Shown here piece after piece: positions 8,014 through 15,334 of a DNA stretch of 34,109 bases. Every line of letters starts with the position of its first letter. Position 1 is the stretch's first letter. The notes beneath the pieces were generated by a model, which had not been told where the DNA came from, did no database searches, and saw nothing but the letters and a program-made list of their open reading frames with translations. Source of the DNA: Candidatus Magasanikiibacteriota bacterium (lineage in GTDB: Bacteria > Patescibacteriota > Patescibacteriia > Magasanikbacterales > GWA2-37-8); contig CALRGC010000005.1 in the NCBI GenBank assembly GCA_943357105.1, positions 24,310 through 58,418 of the forward strand, in the 5' to 3' direction. The position numbers and the translations under genes are program-made.

Positions 8014-8321
8014 ATTTCAATTATTATCAAGCCAACTAGAATGATAATCAGACCAATTATCTGTTGAGTATTAAGTGATTCTTTGAAGATTAAATAACCG
8101 GTAATGGTAATAAGGATAGTTGAGGTCGCTACCCAAACAGCGTTGGCAATGCCCGAAGGCGCATAGGCAGTAGAACGGGCAAAAATTATTGGCATCAGAC
8201 AAAAAAGGACTATGGCCGCCCCTAGCCATTGCCAGCGCTGGCTTATTTGCCATTGTCTAGAAAAGGAAATCGCGAAAACATCAATTGTTGATAGTACTAG
8301 GATATATAGAAAAAATTGCAT
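8007..8321 (-). CDS. small multidrug resistance (SMR/EmrE-family) membrane transporter
   Basis: The 104-aa, four-helix protein aligns along its length with EmrE-type transporters. STAYAPSGIANAVWVATSTI corresponds to helices 2-3 with the conserved tryptophan, and the C-terminal helix ends IIEIK. SMR proteins are dual-topology dimers that exchange protons for cationic compounds. Two key positions differ: the essential helix-1 glutamate (E14 of EmrE) is aspartate (D14 here), and the substrate tyrosine Y60 is replaced by asparagine (IANAVW). Its substrate may therefore not be a drug; guanidinium or polyamine exporters in this family are alternatives. It is a monocistronic minus-strand gene with its own promoter. 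Confidence 0.85.
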   Translation of the reverse strand: MQFFLYILVLSTIDVFAISFSRQWQISQRWQWLGAAIVLFCLMPIIFARSTAYAPSGIANAVWVATSTILITITGYLIFKESLNTQQIIGLIIILVGLIIIEIK

Positions 8322-8342
8322 ATTTTATTTTCATTTTAAACG

Positions 8343-8371
8343 ATTATATCATTTTCTAAATAAATTCGCAA
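8343..8371 (-). promoter_or_regulatory. promoter of the SMR gene
   Basis: Read on the minus strand, TTGCGA (8366-8371), a 17-bp spacer and a perfect TATAAT (8343-8348). The predicted start near 8335 gives a leader of about 14 nt. Confidence 0.72.
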
Positions 8372-8393
8372 TTTAATTATTTATGTAAAAAAT

Positions 8394-8447
8394 AAAATAT
8401 CTTTTTTAAGATATTTTTAATTTATAAGTGGGTGCCCGAGCGCCCAC
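8394..8447 (-). terminator. hairpin series ending the GC-rich Cys-rich gene
   Basis: On the minus strand, after the stop of the gene at 8494, a GC-rich hairpin GTGGGCGC/GCACCCAC (8440-8447 with 8428-8435, loop of 4) comes first. It is followed by an AT hairpin, AAAATATCTT/AAGATATTTT (8394-8417), and then ATTTTTT. The second has terminator shape and may work in both directions. The GC-rich one marks the edge of the compositional island. Confidence 0.6.
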
Positions 8448-8493
8448 TATGGACAGAGCCATAGAGAACGCGCGGGGTTTGACCTTGTGCCGA

Positions 8494-8718
8494 TCAGCCG
8501 ACGCACAGGTGTGCGCTACCGGGGCCGACTTGGCCACTGTAGCAGAAGGTGGCGGTGTCGTTTCCGCCGTCCACCAACAGTGGCACCGGGCCGATGCTAC
8601 GCGAGTCTTTGCAGCGCCGGCAATCGCAATCGCGATCGCCGACCTGCTTGTCGGTCTTGTGCTTGCAGTTGGGGCAAGTTTTTTCCTCAGTCTGACACTG
8701 GCATGCGGGGCAGATCAT
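8494..8718 (-). CDS. small Cys-rich (zinc-ribbon-like) orphan protein in a GC-rich island
   Basis: This 74-aa protein has ten cysteines, including CPAC at residues 3-6, CPNCKH at 15-20 and CDCRRC at 31-36. Two CxxC knuckles spaced like a zinc ribbon suggest zinc binding; the function is unknown. The ATG at 8718 is chosen because AAAGGAGGGG sits 4 bases upstream, by far the strongest ribosome binding site in the window, and a good promoter (8763-8791) precedes it. Base composition is about 65% GC (by eye), against 33-40% nearby, and codon use is GC-ending. This points to acquired DNA or an unusual selected gene. The C-terminal half (residues 40-74) has no motif I recognise. Gene reality is well supported by promoter, ribosome site and terminator. 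Confidence 0.72.
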   Translation of the reverse strand: MICPACQCQTEEKTCPNCKHKTDKQVGDRDCDCRRCKDSRSIGPVPLLVDGGNDTATFCYSGQVGPGSAHLCVG

Positions 8719-8762
8719 GGCCCCTCCTTTGAAACTCTCGCCACATCCGGCAAGGTGCCACG

Positions 8763-8791
8763 AATATATCATATTTTACTTTAAAAGTCAA
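8763..8791 (-). promoter_or_regulatory. promoter of the GC-rich Cys-rich gene
   Basis: On the minus strand, TTGACT (8786-8791), a 17-bp spacer and TATATT (8763-8768). Transcription would start near 8756, almost exactly where the sequence changes from AT-rich to GC-rich. Confidence 0.8.
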
Positions 8792-8799
8792 TGGTTTTC

Positions 8800-8828
8800 T
8801 TGCAAATTTTATGGCGATAAGATATTAT
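8800..8828 (+). promoter_or_regulatory. promoter of the transaldolase gene
   Basis: TTGCAA (8800-8805), a 17-bp spacer and TATTAT (8823-8828), divergent from the neighbouring minus-strand promoter, with the -35 boxes only 8 bases apart. Confidence 0.65.
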
Positions 8829-8863
8829 TTAGTTATTAAAAATAGTAATATTATCAACTCAAT

Positions 8864-9508
8864 ATGAAATTTTTTATTGATACCGCCAATATTGAAGAGA
8901 TTAAAACCGCCCATGCTTGGGGATTGGTGGATGGTGTCACCACCAATCCATCCTTAGTAGCCAAAGAGGGTAGAGATTTTAAACAAGTAGTTTTAGAAAT
9001 TTGCCAGATTGTGGACGGCCCAATCAGCGCTGAAGTAATATCGCTCGAAGCCGATAAAATGATTGCCGAAGCCAAAGAATTGGCCGCTTGGCATAAAAAT
9101 GTAGTGGTAAAAATTCCTTGCACCCCCGATGGACTTCAAGCCGTAAAAGAAGTGACTAAATTAGGTATAAAAACTAATGTCACTTTGGTATTTTCACCAA
9201 ATCAAGTATTGCTTTCCGCCAAAGCGGGCGCTACTTACATTAGTCAATTTGTTGGGCGCCTGGATGATATTGGTGATGATGGTTTACAGATGATTGCTGA
9301 TTCGGTGGCCGTAATTAAAAATTATAATTTTAACTCTCAGATTTTAGTTGCTTCAATTCGTAGTCCAATTACGGTACAAAAAGCAGCTATACTCGGCGCC
9401 CATGTGGCCACCATTCCTTTCAAAGTTTTACAACAACTATTTAAACACCCGCTCACTGATAATGGCATCAAAACTTTTTTGGACGATTGGGCTAAACTAA
9501 AAAAGTAA
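8864..9508 (+). CDS. transaldolase / fructose-6-phosphate aldolase family (TalC type)
   Basis: This 214-aa single-domain TIM barrel belongs to the short transaldolase subfamily, which moves dihydroxyacetone units between sugar phosphates in the non-oxidative pentose phosphate pathway. [14 protein letters not shown] at the start, [13 protein letters not shown], the Schiff-base lysine in [19 protein letters not shown], and the C-terminal [23 protein letters not shown] are all diagnostic. Members with this architecture can be either transaldolases or fructose-6-phosphate aldolases, and sequence alone does not settle which. The gene is preceded by its own promoter and is followed by the Smr-domain gene after 9 bases. 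Confidence 0.94.
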   Translation: MKFFIDTANIEEIKTAHAWGLVDGVTTNPSLVAKEGRDFKQVVLEICQIVDGPISAEVISLEADKMIAEAKELAAWHKNVVVKIPCTPDGLQAVKEVTKLGIKTNVTLVFSPNQVLLSAKAGATYISQFVGRLDDIGDDGLQMIADSVAVIKNYNFNSQILVASIRSPITVQKAAILGAHVATIPFKVLQQLFKHPLTDNGIKTFLDDWAKLKK

Positions 9509-9517
9509 TCGATCCAA

Positions 9518-9784
9518 ATGGACAAGAATTCTGCCAAATTTTTCGCCGCGCAAATTGGTGCTTCAATTCCGACGCTAGATTTGCACGGATTTTATCCTAG
9601 TGACGCGCTTGAAAAATTGGAGATATTTCTTTATCAATGTATAGAGAAAAATGCCGACAGCGCCAGGGTAGTTTATGGTGGTGGCACCGGGCGTTTGCGC
9701 CAAGCAGTTTTGGACCACTTGGAAAATCATAAAGTGGTTGTGGATTACCAAGACGAAGGTGGAAGCTGTATAGTTTTATTTTAA
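9518..9784 (+). CDS. stand-alone Smr-domain protein
   Basis: The 88-aa protein consists almost wholly of a small MutS-related (Smr) domain: LDLHGFYPSDALEKLEIFL, then VVYGGGTGRLRQAVLDHL (the GxGxGxLR-type loop) and a final hydrophobic strand. Smr domains nick or bind DNA and RNA, and stand-alone forms act in ribosome rescue or recombination control in other bacteria. The role here is not determined. It is likely cotranscribed with the transaldolase and is closed by the terminator at 9800. Confidence 0.88.
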   Translation: MDKNSAKFFAAQIGASIPTLDLHGFYPSDALEKLEIFLYQCIEKNADSARVVYGGGTGRLRQAVLDHLENHKVVVDYQDEGGSCIVLF

Positions 9785-9799
9785 GCCATAAATCCTTTA

Positions 9800-9828
9800 A
9801 AATAGGCCAAAAAAGCCTATTTTTTTAT
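9800..9828 (+). terminator. intrinsic terminator after the Smr gene
   Basis: AAATAGGC (9800-9807) pairs with GCCTATTT (9815-9822), followed by further T residues. Confidence 0.88.
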
Positions 9829-9854
9829 CCCCATCTTTTCCACAATTATACCTC

Positions 9855-9883
9855 TTGACAACTTTAAGTGTTCATAGTATAAT
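9855..9883 (+). promoter_or_regulatory. perfect sigma70 promoter of the 23S-5S unit
   Basis: TTGACA (9855-9860), a 17-bp spacer and TATAAT (9878-9883) match the consensus at all 12 positions. Transcription would start near 9890, about 400 nt upstream of 23S rRNA, and no 16S gene lies between. Confidence 0.93.
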
Positions 9884-9935
9884 CCGCATTACGTTTGAAT
9901 CTCCTAAAATTATTTAGGACCACGTCCAAAAGATA

Positions 9936-10058
9936 ATGGTTGAAAGCGTACCCTTGGACCTCTGGGTTATACCGGCACTTAAGCCGGTAACCAAAAATTT
10001 AAAGACAATGTTTACATTGCAGTTAAATTCTTACTCAGAATATCCAAGTGGTTCATAA
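9936..10058 (+). CDS. possible 40-codon leader reading frame in the 23S leader
   Basis: A complete frame from ATG (9936) to TAA (10056-10058) encodes 40 residues beginning MVESVPLDLWVIPALKP and ending SEYPSGS. Its last codons contain CAAGTGG (10045-10051), the left arm of a pairing that competes with the downstream terminator-like hairpin. No good ribosome binding site is visible, and a frame of this length can arise by chance. An alternative is that 9890-10112 is a structured non-coding RNA. It contains the hairpins TCCTAAA/TTTAGGA, ACCGGC/GCCGGT (9971-9976 with 9983-9988) and CAATG/CATTG. I could not match it to 6S, RNase P, SRP, tmRNA or a known riboswitch class. Confidence 0.3.
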   Translation: MVESVPLDLWVIPALKPVTKNLKTMFTLQLNSYSEYPSGS

Positions 10059-10116
10059 ATACAGATCTTCATCTGATATTTTAGAGGGCCACTTGTAAGA
10101 GTGGCTCTTTTATTTT
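10045..10116 (+). promoter_or_regulatory. terminator/antiterminator-like switch in the 23S leader
   Basis: AGGGCCACT (10085-10093) pairs with AGTGGCTCT (10100-10108, one G-U) and is followed by TTTATTTT, a terminator shape. CAAGTGGTTC (10045-10054) can instead pair over 10 bp with GGGCCACTTG (10086-10095), two of them G-U, which would disrupt it. GGCTCTTTTA after the stem also resembles a boxA antitermination element, so a nut-like boxB-boxA role is an alternative reading. It stands between the rRNA promoter and 23S. Confidence 0.5.
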
Positions 10117-10141
10117 AAAAACTCAAACCAAAAATTGCTCT

Positions 10142-10179
10142 CAGATGATTGCGTTGAAAAATTTCAAAACAATCATCTG
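10142..10179 (+). other. strong hairpin in the 23S leader
   Basis: CAGATGATTG (10142-10151) and CAATCATCTG (10170-10179) form a perfect 10-bp stem, with an inner TTGAAA/TTTCAA stem (10154-10159 with 10162-10167). No T-tract follows. It is probably a leader structure or processing signal. Confidence 0.6.
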
Positions 10180-10202
10180 GTTGTAACGGAAAGAACTTTG
10201 AC

Positions 10203-10219
10203 AACTTAATAGGTAAATC
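10203..10219 (+). other. 5' strand of the pre-23S processing stem
   Basis: Positions 10203-10219 (AACTTAATAGGTAAATC) pair over 17 bp, one of them G-U, with 14281-14297, closing a loop that contains the whole 23S gene and both introns. This is the typical RNase III-type precursor stem. A second precursor pairing is AAGCACAA (10274-10281) with TTGTGCTT (14241-14248). Confidence 0.82.
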
Positions 10220-11480
10220 AACGCAAAAATAGGGTAGGAAATATTTAATATTTCCCAATATAAAAATACCGCAAAGCACAATTAAGTGTTTTTGCCGTAC
10301 GCAATTTCAACAAGTGCACATGGTGGATGCCTTGACACTAAAAGACGAAGAAGGACGTTGCAGGGTGCGAAAAGTTCCGGAGAGGTCCCAAGCAACCATT
10401 GACCCGGAAATATCCCAATGGGGAAACCCTCGTGCTGATGAAGCACGAATCATTCACTGAATACATAGGTGGATGAAGTAAACCTGGTGAAGTGAAACAT
10501 CTCAGTAACCAGAGGAAAAGAAATCGAAGAGATTCCCTTAGTAGTGGCGAGCGAAAAGGGAAGAGTCTAAACTTTATAAATGTTGTTGCAGTGATTGGTT
10601 GGTCTCACGATTAACTTTGAACTGTAATTTAAAGAGATAGGTCGTTGTTTATAGAGTGTTGTAAGTCGTTAACGCTAATTTCCTACAAAATTAGGCGTCT
10701 AAATTGTTTAATAGCAGAATGTCTCTGGAAAGAGCAACCAAAGCAGGTGAAAGTCCTTTACGCGAAATTAAACAGTTTAACGTGGTTAGCGCACTTGAGT
10801 AGGGCGGGACTCGTGAAATTCCGTCTGAATTTGGGCCGACTATGGTCTAAGACTAAATACTTTTAGTGATCGATAGTGAATTAGTACCATGAGGGAAAGG
10901 TGAAAAGTAGCCCGGAGAGGGCAATGAAATAGTATCTGAAACCGTGTGCTTACAAAGAGCCGGAGCCCGCAAGGGTGACGGTGTTCCTATTGAAGAATGA
11001 GCCTGCGAGTGTGCTGTATGTCGTCGCTTAAGGACCTCTGGTCCGAAGGCATAGCGAAAGCGAGTCTGAAAGGGCGAAATTAAGATGGCATGCACATAAC
11101 CCGAAACCGGGTGGTCAACCCATGACCAGGTTGAACCTTGTAGAAATACAAGGGGAGGACCGAACTCACGAGCCGTGCAACACTCGGAGATGAGTTGTGG
11201 GTAGTAGAGAAATTCTAATCGAACTCGGTGATAGCTGGTTTTCCTCGAAATAGCTCTAGGGCTAGCCTTGCGCGTTCCTAATGCTGGTAGAGCACTGGAT
11301 GAGAATTGGGTCCTTCGGGATACCGTTTTCAATCAAACTCCGAATGGCATTGGTCACTAGCGCAGGAGTCAGACGGTGACGGCGAAGCGCCATCGTCAAA
11401 AGGGGAACAGCCCAGATCGCAAGTTAAGGTCCCTAAATCTATGTTAAGTGTAAAAGGTGGTGATAATTCTTATACAACCA

Positions 11481-11512
<32 letters not shown>

Positions 11513-12287
11513 GATAGCGTAACAGCTCACTGGTCAAGAGTTTTCGCGCCGAAAATGTACCGGGGCTCAAACATAGTACCGAAGCTGCGAAATGTAGTAT
11601 TCCTTCGGGAATATTACTTTGGTAGAGGAACGTTCTTAACGCACTGAAGCTCCAGACGCGAGTCAGAGTGGAGTGTTAAGAAGCGAGAATGCAGGCATAA
11701 GTAGCAAAAATCAAGGTGAGAATCCTTGACGCTGAAAATCTAAGGTTTCCTGGGCAACGAGAATCGTCCCAGGGTTAGTCGATCCTAAGGCCAGGCCGAA
11801 AGGCGTAACCGATGGAAGAGATGGTTAATATTCCATCACTGCGTATGGTTTGGTTTATAGTGCGCATTTTTGAAGCAGCAGCGTGACTAGAATTGCACGC
11901 GGCGCAAGCCAAAGACAAAGCCTTCGGGTGGAGTCAATTACTGTGGAGAATGTGCCCAGAAAAGCTATAAATCGTTAAGCCATAAGCAATCGTACCGGAA
12001 ACCGACACAGGTAGATAGGTCGAGAAGACCAAGGCGAACGAGAGAACCTTCGTTAAGGAACTCTGCAATACAGCGGCCGTAACTTAGGGATAAGGCCCGC
12101 CCCTCGAAAGAGGGGTTACAACAAATGACCCACTGCGACTGTTTACCAAAAACACAGCTCCCTGCAAAAGCGTAAGCTAAAGTATAGGGGGTGATGCCTG
12201 GCCAGTGTCAGAACGTTAAGAGGAGAGGTGCAAGCCTTGAATCGAAGCGCTGATGAACGCCGGCGGTAACTATAACCGTCCTAAGGT

Positions 12288-12574
12288 AGTGAATTCAAGT
12301 AATTGAGTCCACTAGGATTGGGACGAATTATAGCAAATAGTAAACAGTGCAAACATGATCCAGCAGAAGATCATACATCAACAGCCATTAAAAAAGCTGC
12401 CTTACTCACAGTAATGTGAGAGATAATCCGATCATAGCTATATGCTGGGAAATCCAGAAATGGACAATCAGCAGGGAAGACTTTGATTCATTTCAAAGAA
12501 CCCTCAGAGACCAAACGCTATGCTCCTAAGCAATTAGGATGAAGATAGAGTCCGTCGTAATAAAGGAAACGAAG
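12288..12574 (+). other. group I intron without reading frame in 23S rRNA (site about L1931)
   Basis: The conserved exon sequence CCTAAGGT / AGCGAAATTCC is split by 287 nt. The exon ends in T and the intron ends in G (12574), as group I splicing requires. This places it after E. coli U1931, a site used by known introns. Core elements can be seen: a P4-like CAGCAGGGAAG (about 12470-12480), the R segment CAGAGACCAAACG (about 12506-12518) and the S segment GAAGATAGAGTCC (about 12541-12553), with the P8-type hairpin CCTAA/TTAGG between them. No open reading frame of useful size is present. The internal guide pairing was not clear to me, so the junction could shift by one or two bases (AG is repeated at both ends). 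Confidence 0.88.
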
Positions 12575-13110
12575 AGCGAAATTCCTTGTCGGGCGAGTTC
12601 CGACCTGCACGAATGGCATAACGATGGTGGGACTGTCTCAACGAAGGACTCGGTGAAATTGCAAGGGAGGTGAAGATGCCTCCTACCCGTAACTAGACGA
12701 AAAGACCCCGTGAAGCTTTACTACAACTTGCTATTGATATAAGGATATTTATGTTCAGCGTAGGTGGGACCCGCAAGGGGCCAATGAGACACCACCCTTA
12801 AATATTTTTATGTCTAATTTTCTCCCATGAATCTGGGATAGAAGACAGTGGCTGGTGGGTAGTTTAACTGGGGCGGTTGCCTCCTAAAATGTAACGGAGG
12901 CGTTTACAAAGGTCAGCTTAGCTCGGATGGAAATCGAGCTGGACGCGCAAACGCAAAAGCTGGCTTTACTGCAAGGACTACGATCCGAGCAGTTACGAAA
13001 GTAGAAGTTAGTGAACCGACTACTCTTCATAGGAAGGTAGAAGATCAACGGATAAAAGCTACTCCGGGGATAACAGGCTGATCGCGCCCAATAGTCCACA
13101 TAGACGGCGC

Positions 13111-13151
<41 letters not shown>

Positions 13152-13182
13152 TAGAAGGTCCCAAGGGTTTGGCTGTTCGCCA

Positions 13183-13215
<33 letters not shown>

Positions 13216-13938
13216 AAATAACATTGCGTTACACCATAGAAATATGGTAGTATAGTACTGACTCATAACGGTGAAACCCTACTACAAATTCGAACTGTAA
13301 GTAGAGGGCAATACCGTGGGAAGGTCAATTTATGGCAAAAATTTTCTCAACAACAAAAGCCTATGTTGCCGGATTTTTAGACGGCGATGGCTGTATAATG
13401 TTTCAGTTGGTGCGAAGGAAAGATTATATCTACGGATTTCAGATTCGCGCGAGTATTGTTTTTTATCAAAAAACCATGCATCGCGACCACCTTGAGTGGA
13501 TCAAAAGAATTTTGAAACACGGATATATTCGAGATCGCAACGACGGCATGACAGAGTACACTATCGTTGGTTTTAAATCGGTAATTGAGGTCTTGAAATT
13601 TTTGCAACCATATATAAAAATGAAACGCGAACATGTAGAAGTCGCTTTGAAAATAAGCGCTATCATGTCCGGTAAATTTACCATTGAAAAAATGGTCAAA
13701 GCCGCGCGGTTCGTAGATCAATATCAGCAATTGAATTACTCAAAAAAAAGAGTAAACACTTCCAAAGTATTGATCGATTTTTTAGCGGAACATAAATTGT
13801 ACCCCTGTAACGACTGATCTCGATAATTTCGAGACGACGGATACCACGAAAAGTATCTGTAACACGTCAGCCCCTCCTTGGTGTTGTCCAAGAGGGTGAA
13901 GGTATAGTCTGTGCCATTAGTAATAATGGAATAACACG
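13216..13938 (+). other. group I intron in 23S rRNA at the I-CreI site (about L2593)
   Basis: The exon sequence CAGAACGT / CGTGAGACAGTTCGG is interrupted by 723 nt. This is the same position as the Chlamydomonas chloroplast LSU intron that encodes I-CreI (L2593). The exon ends in T and the intron ends in G. A P4-P6-like region precedes the internal gene (13270-13325, with GGTGAAACCCTAC and GTAGAGGGCAATACC), and a P7/P9-like segment with GGTATAGTCTG follows it (about 13900-13911). The internal gene lies in a loop and is coded in the sense direction. Splicing must occur for a functional peptidyl-transferase centre, as the site is a few nucleotides from it. Confidence 0.92.
13332..13817 (+). CDS. 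LAGLIDADG homing endonuclease, I-CreI-like
   Basis: The 161-aa protein has a single LAGLIDADG motif (YVAGFLDGDGC) and matches I-CreI in length (163 aa) and in order of blocks: QKT, GYIRDR (GYVRDR in I-CreI), LQPYIKMK (LQPFLKLK), ALKI and WVDQ-like FVDQYQQLN. The catalytic-centre residues of I-CreI have clear equivalents: D19 (metal aspartate), Q46 and K98. One-motif members act as homodimers on near-palindromic sites of about 22 bp. The intron sits at the I-CreI target, and the uninterrupted rRNA gene would contain it. The frame appears intact, so the intron may still be mobile. An ATG at 13332 with GGGAAGG upstream is a reasonable start. Confidence 0.96.
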   Translation: MAKIFSTTKAYVAGFLDGDGCIMFQLVRRKDYIYGFQIRASIVFYQKTMHRDHLEWIKRILKHGYIRDRNDGMTEYTIVGFKSVIEVLKFLQPYIKMKREHVEVALKISAIMSGKFTIEKMVKAARFVDQYQQLNYSKKRVNTSKVLIDFLAEHKLYPCND

Positions 13939-14280
13939 CGTGAGACAGTTCGGTCTCCTATCTGTTACGGGCGTTGAATATTGAGAAGGCCCACTCCTAG
14001 TACGAGAGGACCGGAGCGGACGAACCTCTAGTGTGCCAGTTGTCCTTTCAAGGGCATCGCTGGGTAGCTATGTTCGGTGCGGATAAACGCTGAAAGCATC
14101 TAAGCGTGAAGCCGTCTTCAAGATTAATATTCGTTATAGACCCCTTGTAGATTACGAGGTTGATAGGTCCTATGTGTAAGTGTAGTAATACATTGAGCAA
14201 AGGGATACTAATCGGTCGAGCGTATGGCGGAAGCACTGAGTTGTGCTTAAACGAATGCAACATAACCCTCAATATAGTTT

Positions 14281-14297
14281 GGTTTACCTATTAAGTT
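14281..14297 (+). other. 3' strand of the pre-23S processing stem
   Basis: Positions 14281-14297 are complementary to 10203-10219 (17 bp with one G-U). It lies in the 23S-5S spacer, as expected for the processing stem that releases 23S from the transcript. Confidence 0.82.
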
Positions 14298-14314
14298 CAA
14301 GTTTGAAAAATTAA

Positions 14315-14450
14315 AGAGTCAGTGTCTTGGTGACACAAGCGATGAGGTCACACCTGTTCCCATCCCGAACACAGCAGTTAAGCTCATCTGCGCCAATGAT
14401 AGCCGTAAGGCAAAAGTAGGCCGTCGCCAGGACAATGACTCTTTTTTTAT
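14315..14450 (+). terminator. rRNA unit terminator sharing a stem with 5S flanks
   Basis: AGAGTCA (14315-14321) just before 5S pairs with TGACTCT (14436-14442) just after it, and a run of seven T follows (14442-14448). The stem both frames 5S for processing and provides the intrinsic terminator. Confidence 0.78.
14323..14434 (+). rRNA. rrf: 5S ribosomal RNA
   Basis: The closing stem TGTCTTGG (14323-14330) / CCAGGACA (14427-14434), the loop sequence CCCATCCCGAACACAG and the AAGTAGG-type loop E region identify 5S rRNA. Its length of about 112 nt is slightly short. It follows 23S by about 95 nt, in the same transcript. Confidence 0.95.
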
Positions 14451-14454
14451 TTGC

Positions 14455-14663
14455 CAAAAAACTAAAAACAAGCCAGATATATTTCCTCGCTCACTCACCT
14501 TGAAAACCCTTGCACAATTTGCAACCCGCCAAAGCTCTGGCTCTGAACTCGCCTGAGGGCTCAAACAGCAGAGCCAGCCACGCTTTGTCGGCTCACAAAT
14601 TGTCTGCTCGGATTTTCAGGGTTCGTTCGGAGGAAATATATCTGGCTTGTTTTTAGTTTTTTG
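14455..14663. repeat. 209-bp palindromic element with perfect 34-bp ends
   Basis: Positions 14455-14488 and 14630-14663 are perfect inverted repeats of 34 bp. Pairing continues imperfectly inward: AACCCT/AGGGTT, ACAATTTG/CAAATTGT, AAAGC/GCTTT and CTGGCTCTG/CAGAGCCAG. Almost the whole element can therefore fold into one long hairpin with its loop near 14550. The centre is richer in GC than the tips. There is no reading frame, and I see no clear target-site duplication. It begins 4 bases after the T-tract region of the 5S terminator. It may be a MITE-like element, a hairpin for RNA processing or chromosome structure, or a recombination product of two inverted copies. Confidence 0.85.
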
Positions 14664-14681
14664 AGAAATAATCTGGGGTAT

Positions 14682-15200
14682 TTATGCGCCAAATGGCAGG
14701 TCGACTATGGCTAAAATTGTTATTACAGCTATAGTTAGTAGAGAAGAAAACGAAGTTAAAATTAATATAAATAATAAATTTTTTCTAGATAAATTTATTC
14801 GTTCTTTAATGCCAAGTGTAATAAATAATGCGCCTGCTATGGCTACTGCTACGCTTTTTAAAATATCTGACATAGGCAAGGGCGCAGCTTCTAAATTCAT
14901 CATTTGCTTACCATAAATATAAACTTTTGGTACTTTTAGAAAGAATTCAGCTGTTTTATCAGCTGTATAGGCGACAGTTGATGCTAACAAAAGAAAGCCT
15001 ATAATAAAAAGTATGTTGGTTAAATTTTTTTTATTTTGTTCTTTAGAAGTCAGTCCTAACGTAATTACTATGCAAAATATGGTGCTTAAAATAAATACAG
15101 GAAGTGCTATTAATGAAATAATAGGTATGGTAGATAAAGCGGCGCTGACGATTAGCCCGACATATAGAAAGCTTAAAAATAAGAGTTTTTCTTTGTCCAT
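14682..15200 (-). CDS. hypothetical multi-pass membrane protein
   Basis: This 172-aa protein is unrecognised. It contains about five hydrophobic segments (approximately residues 6-25, 28-50, 62-80, 112-130 and 142-165), separated by short charged stretches such as TSKEQNKKN and KERINLSRKN, a positive-inside pattern. A polar region of about 30 residues (KVPKVYIYGKQMMNLEAAPLPMSD) between segments 3 and 4 is probably exposed outside the membrane. Plus-strand frames overlapping it lack any domain-like pattern. No ribosome binding site is seen before the ATG. It is a lone minus-strand gene between the palindromic element and the divergent FBPase gene. Confidence 0.72.
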   Translation of the reverse strand: MDKEKLLFLSFLYVGLIVSAALSTIPIISLIALPVFILSTIFCIVITLGLTSKEQNKKNLTNILFIIGFLLLASTVAYTADKTAEFFLKVPKVYIYGKQMMNLEAAPLPMSDILKSVAVAIAGALFITLGIKERINLSRKNLLFILILTSFSSLLTIAVITILAIVDLPFGA

Positions 15201-15288
15201 ATTTTTAAATAAAATTTATTTAATTTGTGCCAAAAAACAGCTATATTATACCAATAATACATTAAATAGGTCAAAGTAGCTGTCAATA

Positions 15289-15317
15289 TTGTCTTTTATT
15301 TTGGGAAATGGTAAAAT
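15289..15317 (+). promoter_or_regulatory. promoter of the FBPase-aldolase operon
   Basis: TTGTCT (15289-15294), a 17-bp spacer and TAAAAT (15312-15317). A start near 15324 would leave only about 11 nt of leader, a nearly leaderless message. A second TATAAT at 15326-15331 lies too close to the ATG to serve this start codon. Confidence 0.6.
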
Positions 15318-15334
15318 AAGGGCGCTATAATCAT

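Noticed and set aside
8428-8784. Plus-strand frames of 118 and 81 codons in the first GC-rich island
   Set aside because: High GC removes stop codons by chance; the minus-strand gene has promoter, ribosome site and a Cys motif, the plus strand has none.
9885-10116. T-box, SAM, TPP or FMN riboswitch, or 6S RNA, in the 23S leader
   Set aside because: None of the conserved core segments of these classes could be found; kept only as an undefined leader.
10199-10235. Second promoter just upstream of 23S (TTGACA at 10199-10204)
   Set aside because: No acceptable -10 box at 16-18 bp; the sequence is part of the processing stem.
14707-15279. Plus-strand frames opposite the membrane protein gene
   Set aside because: Low-complexity translation with no domain pattern; the minus-strand frame has a clear transmembrane pattern and is longer.
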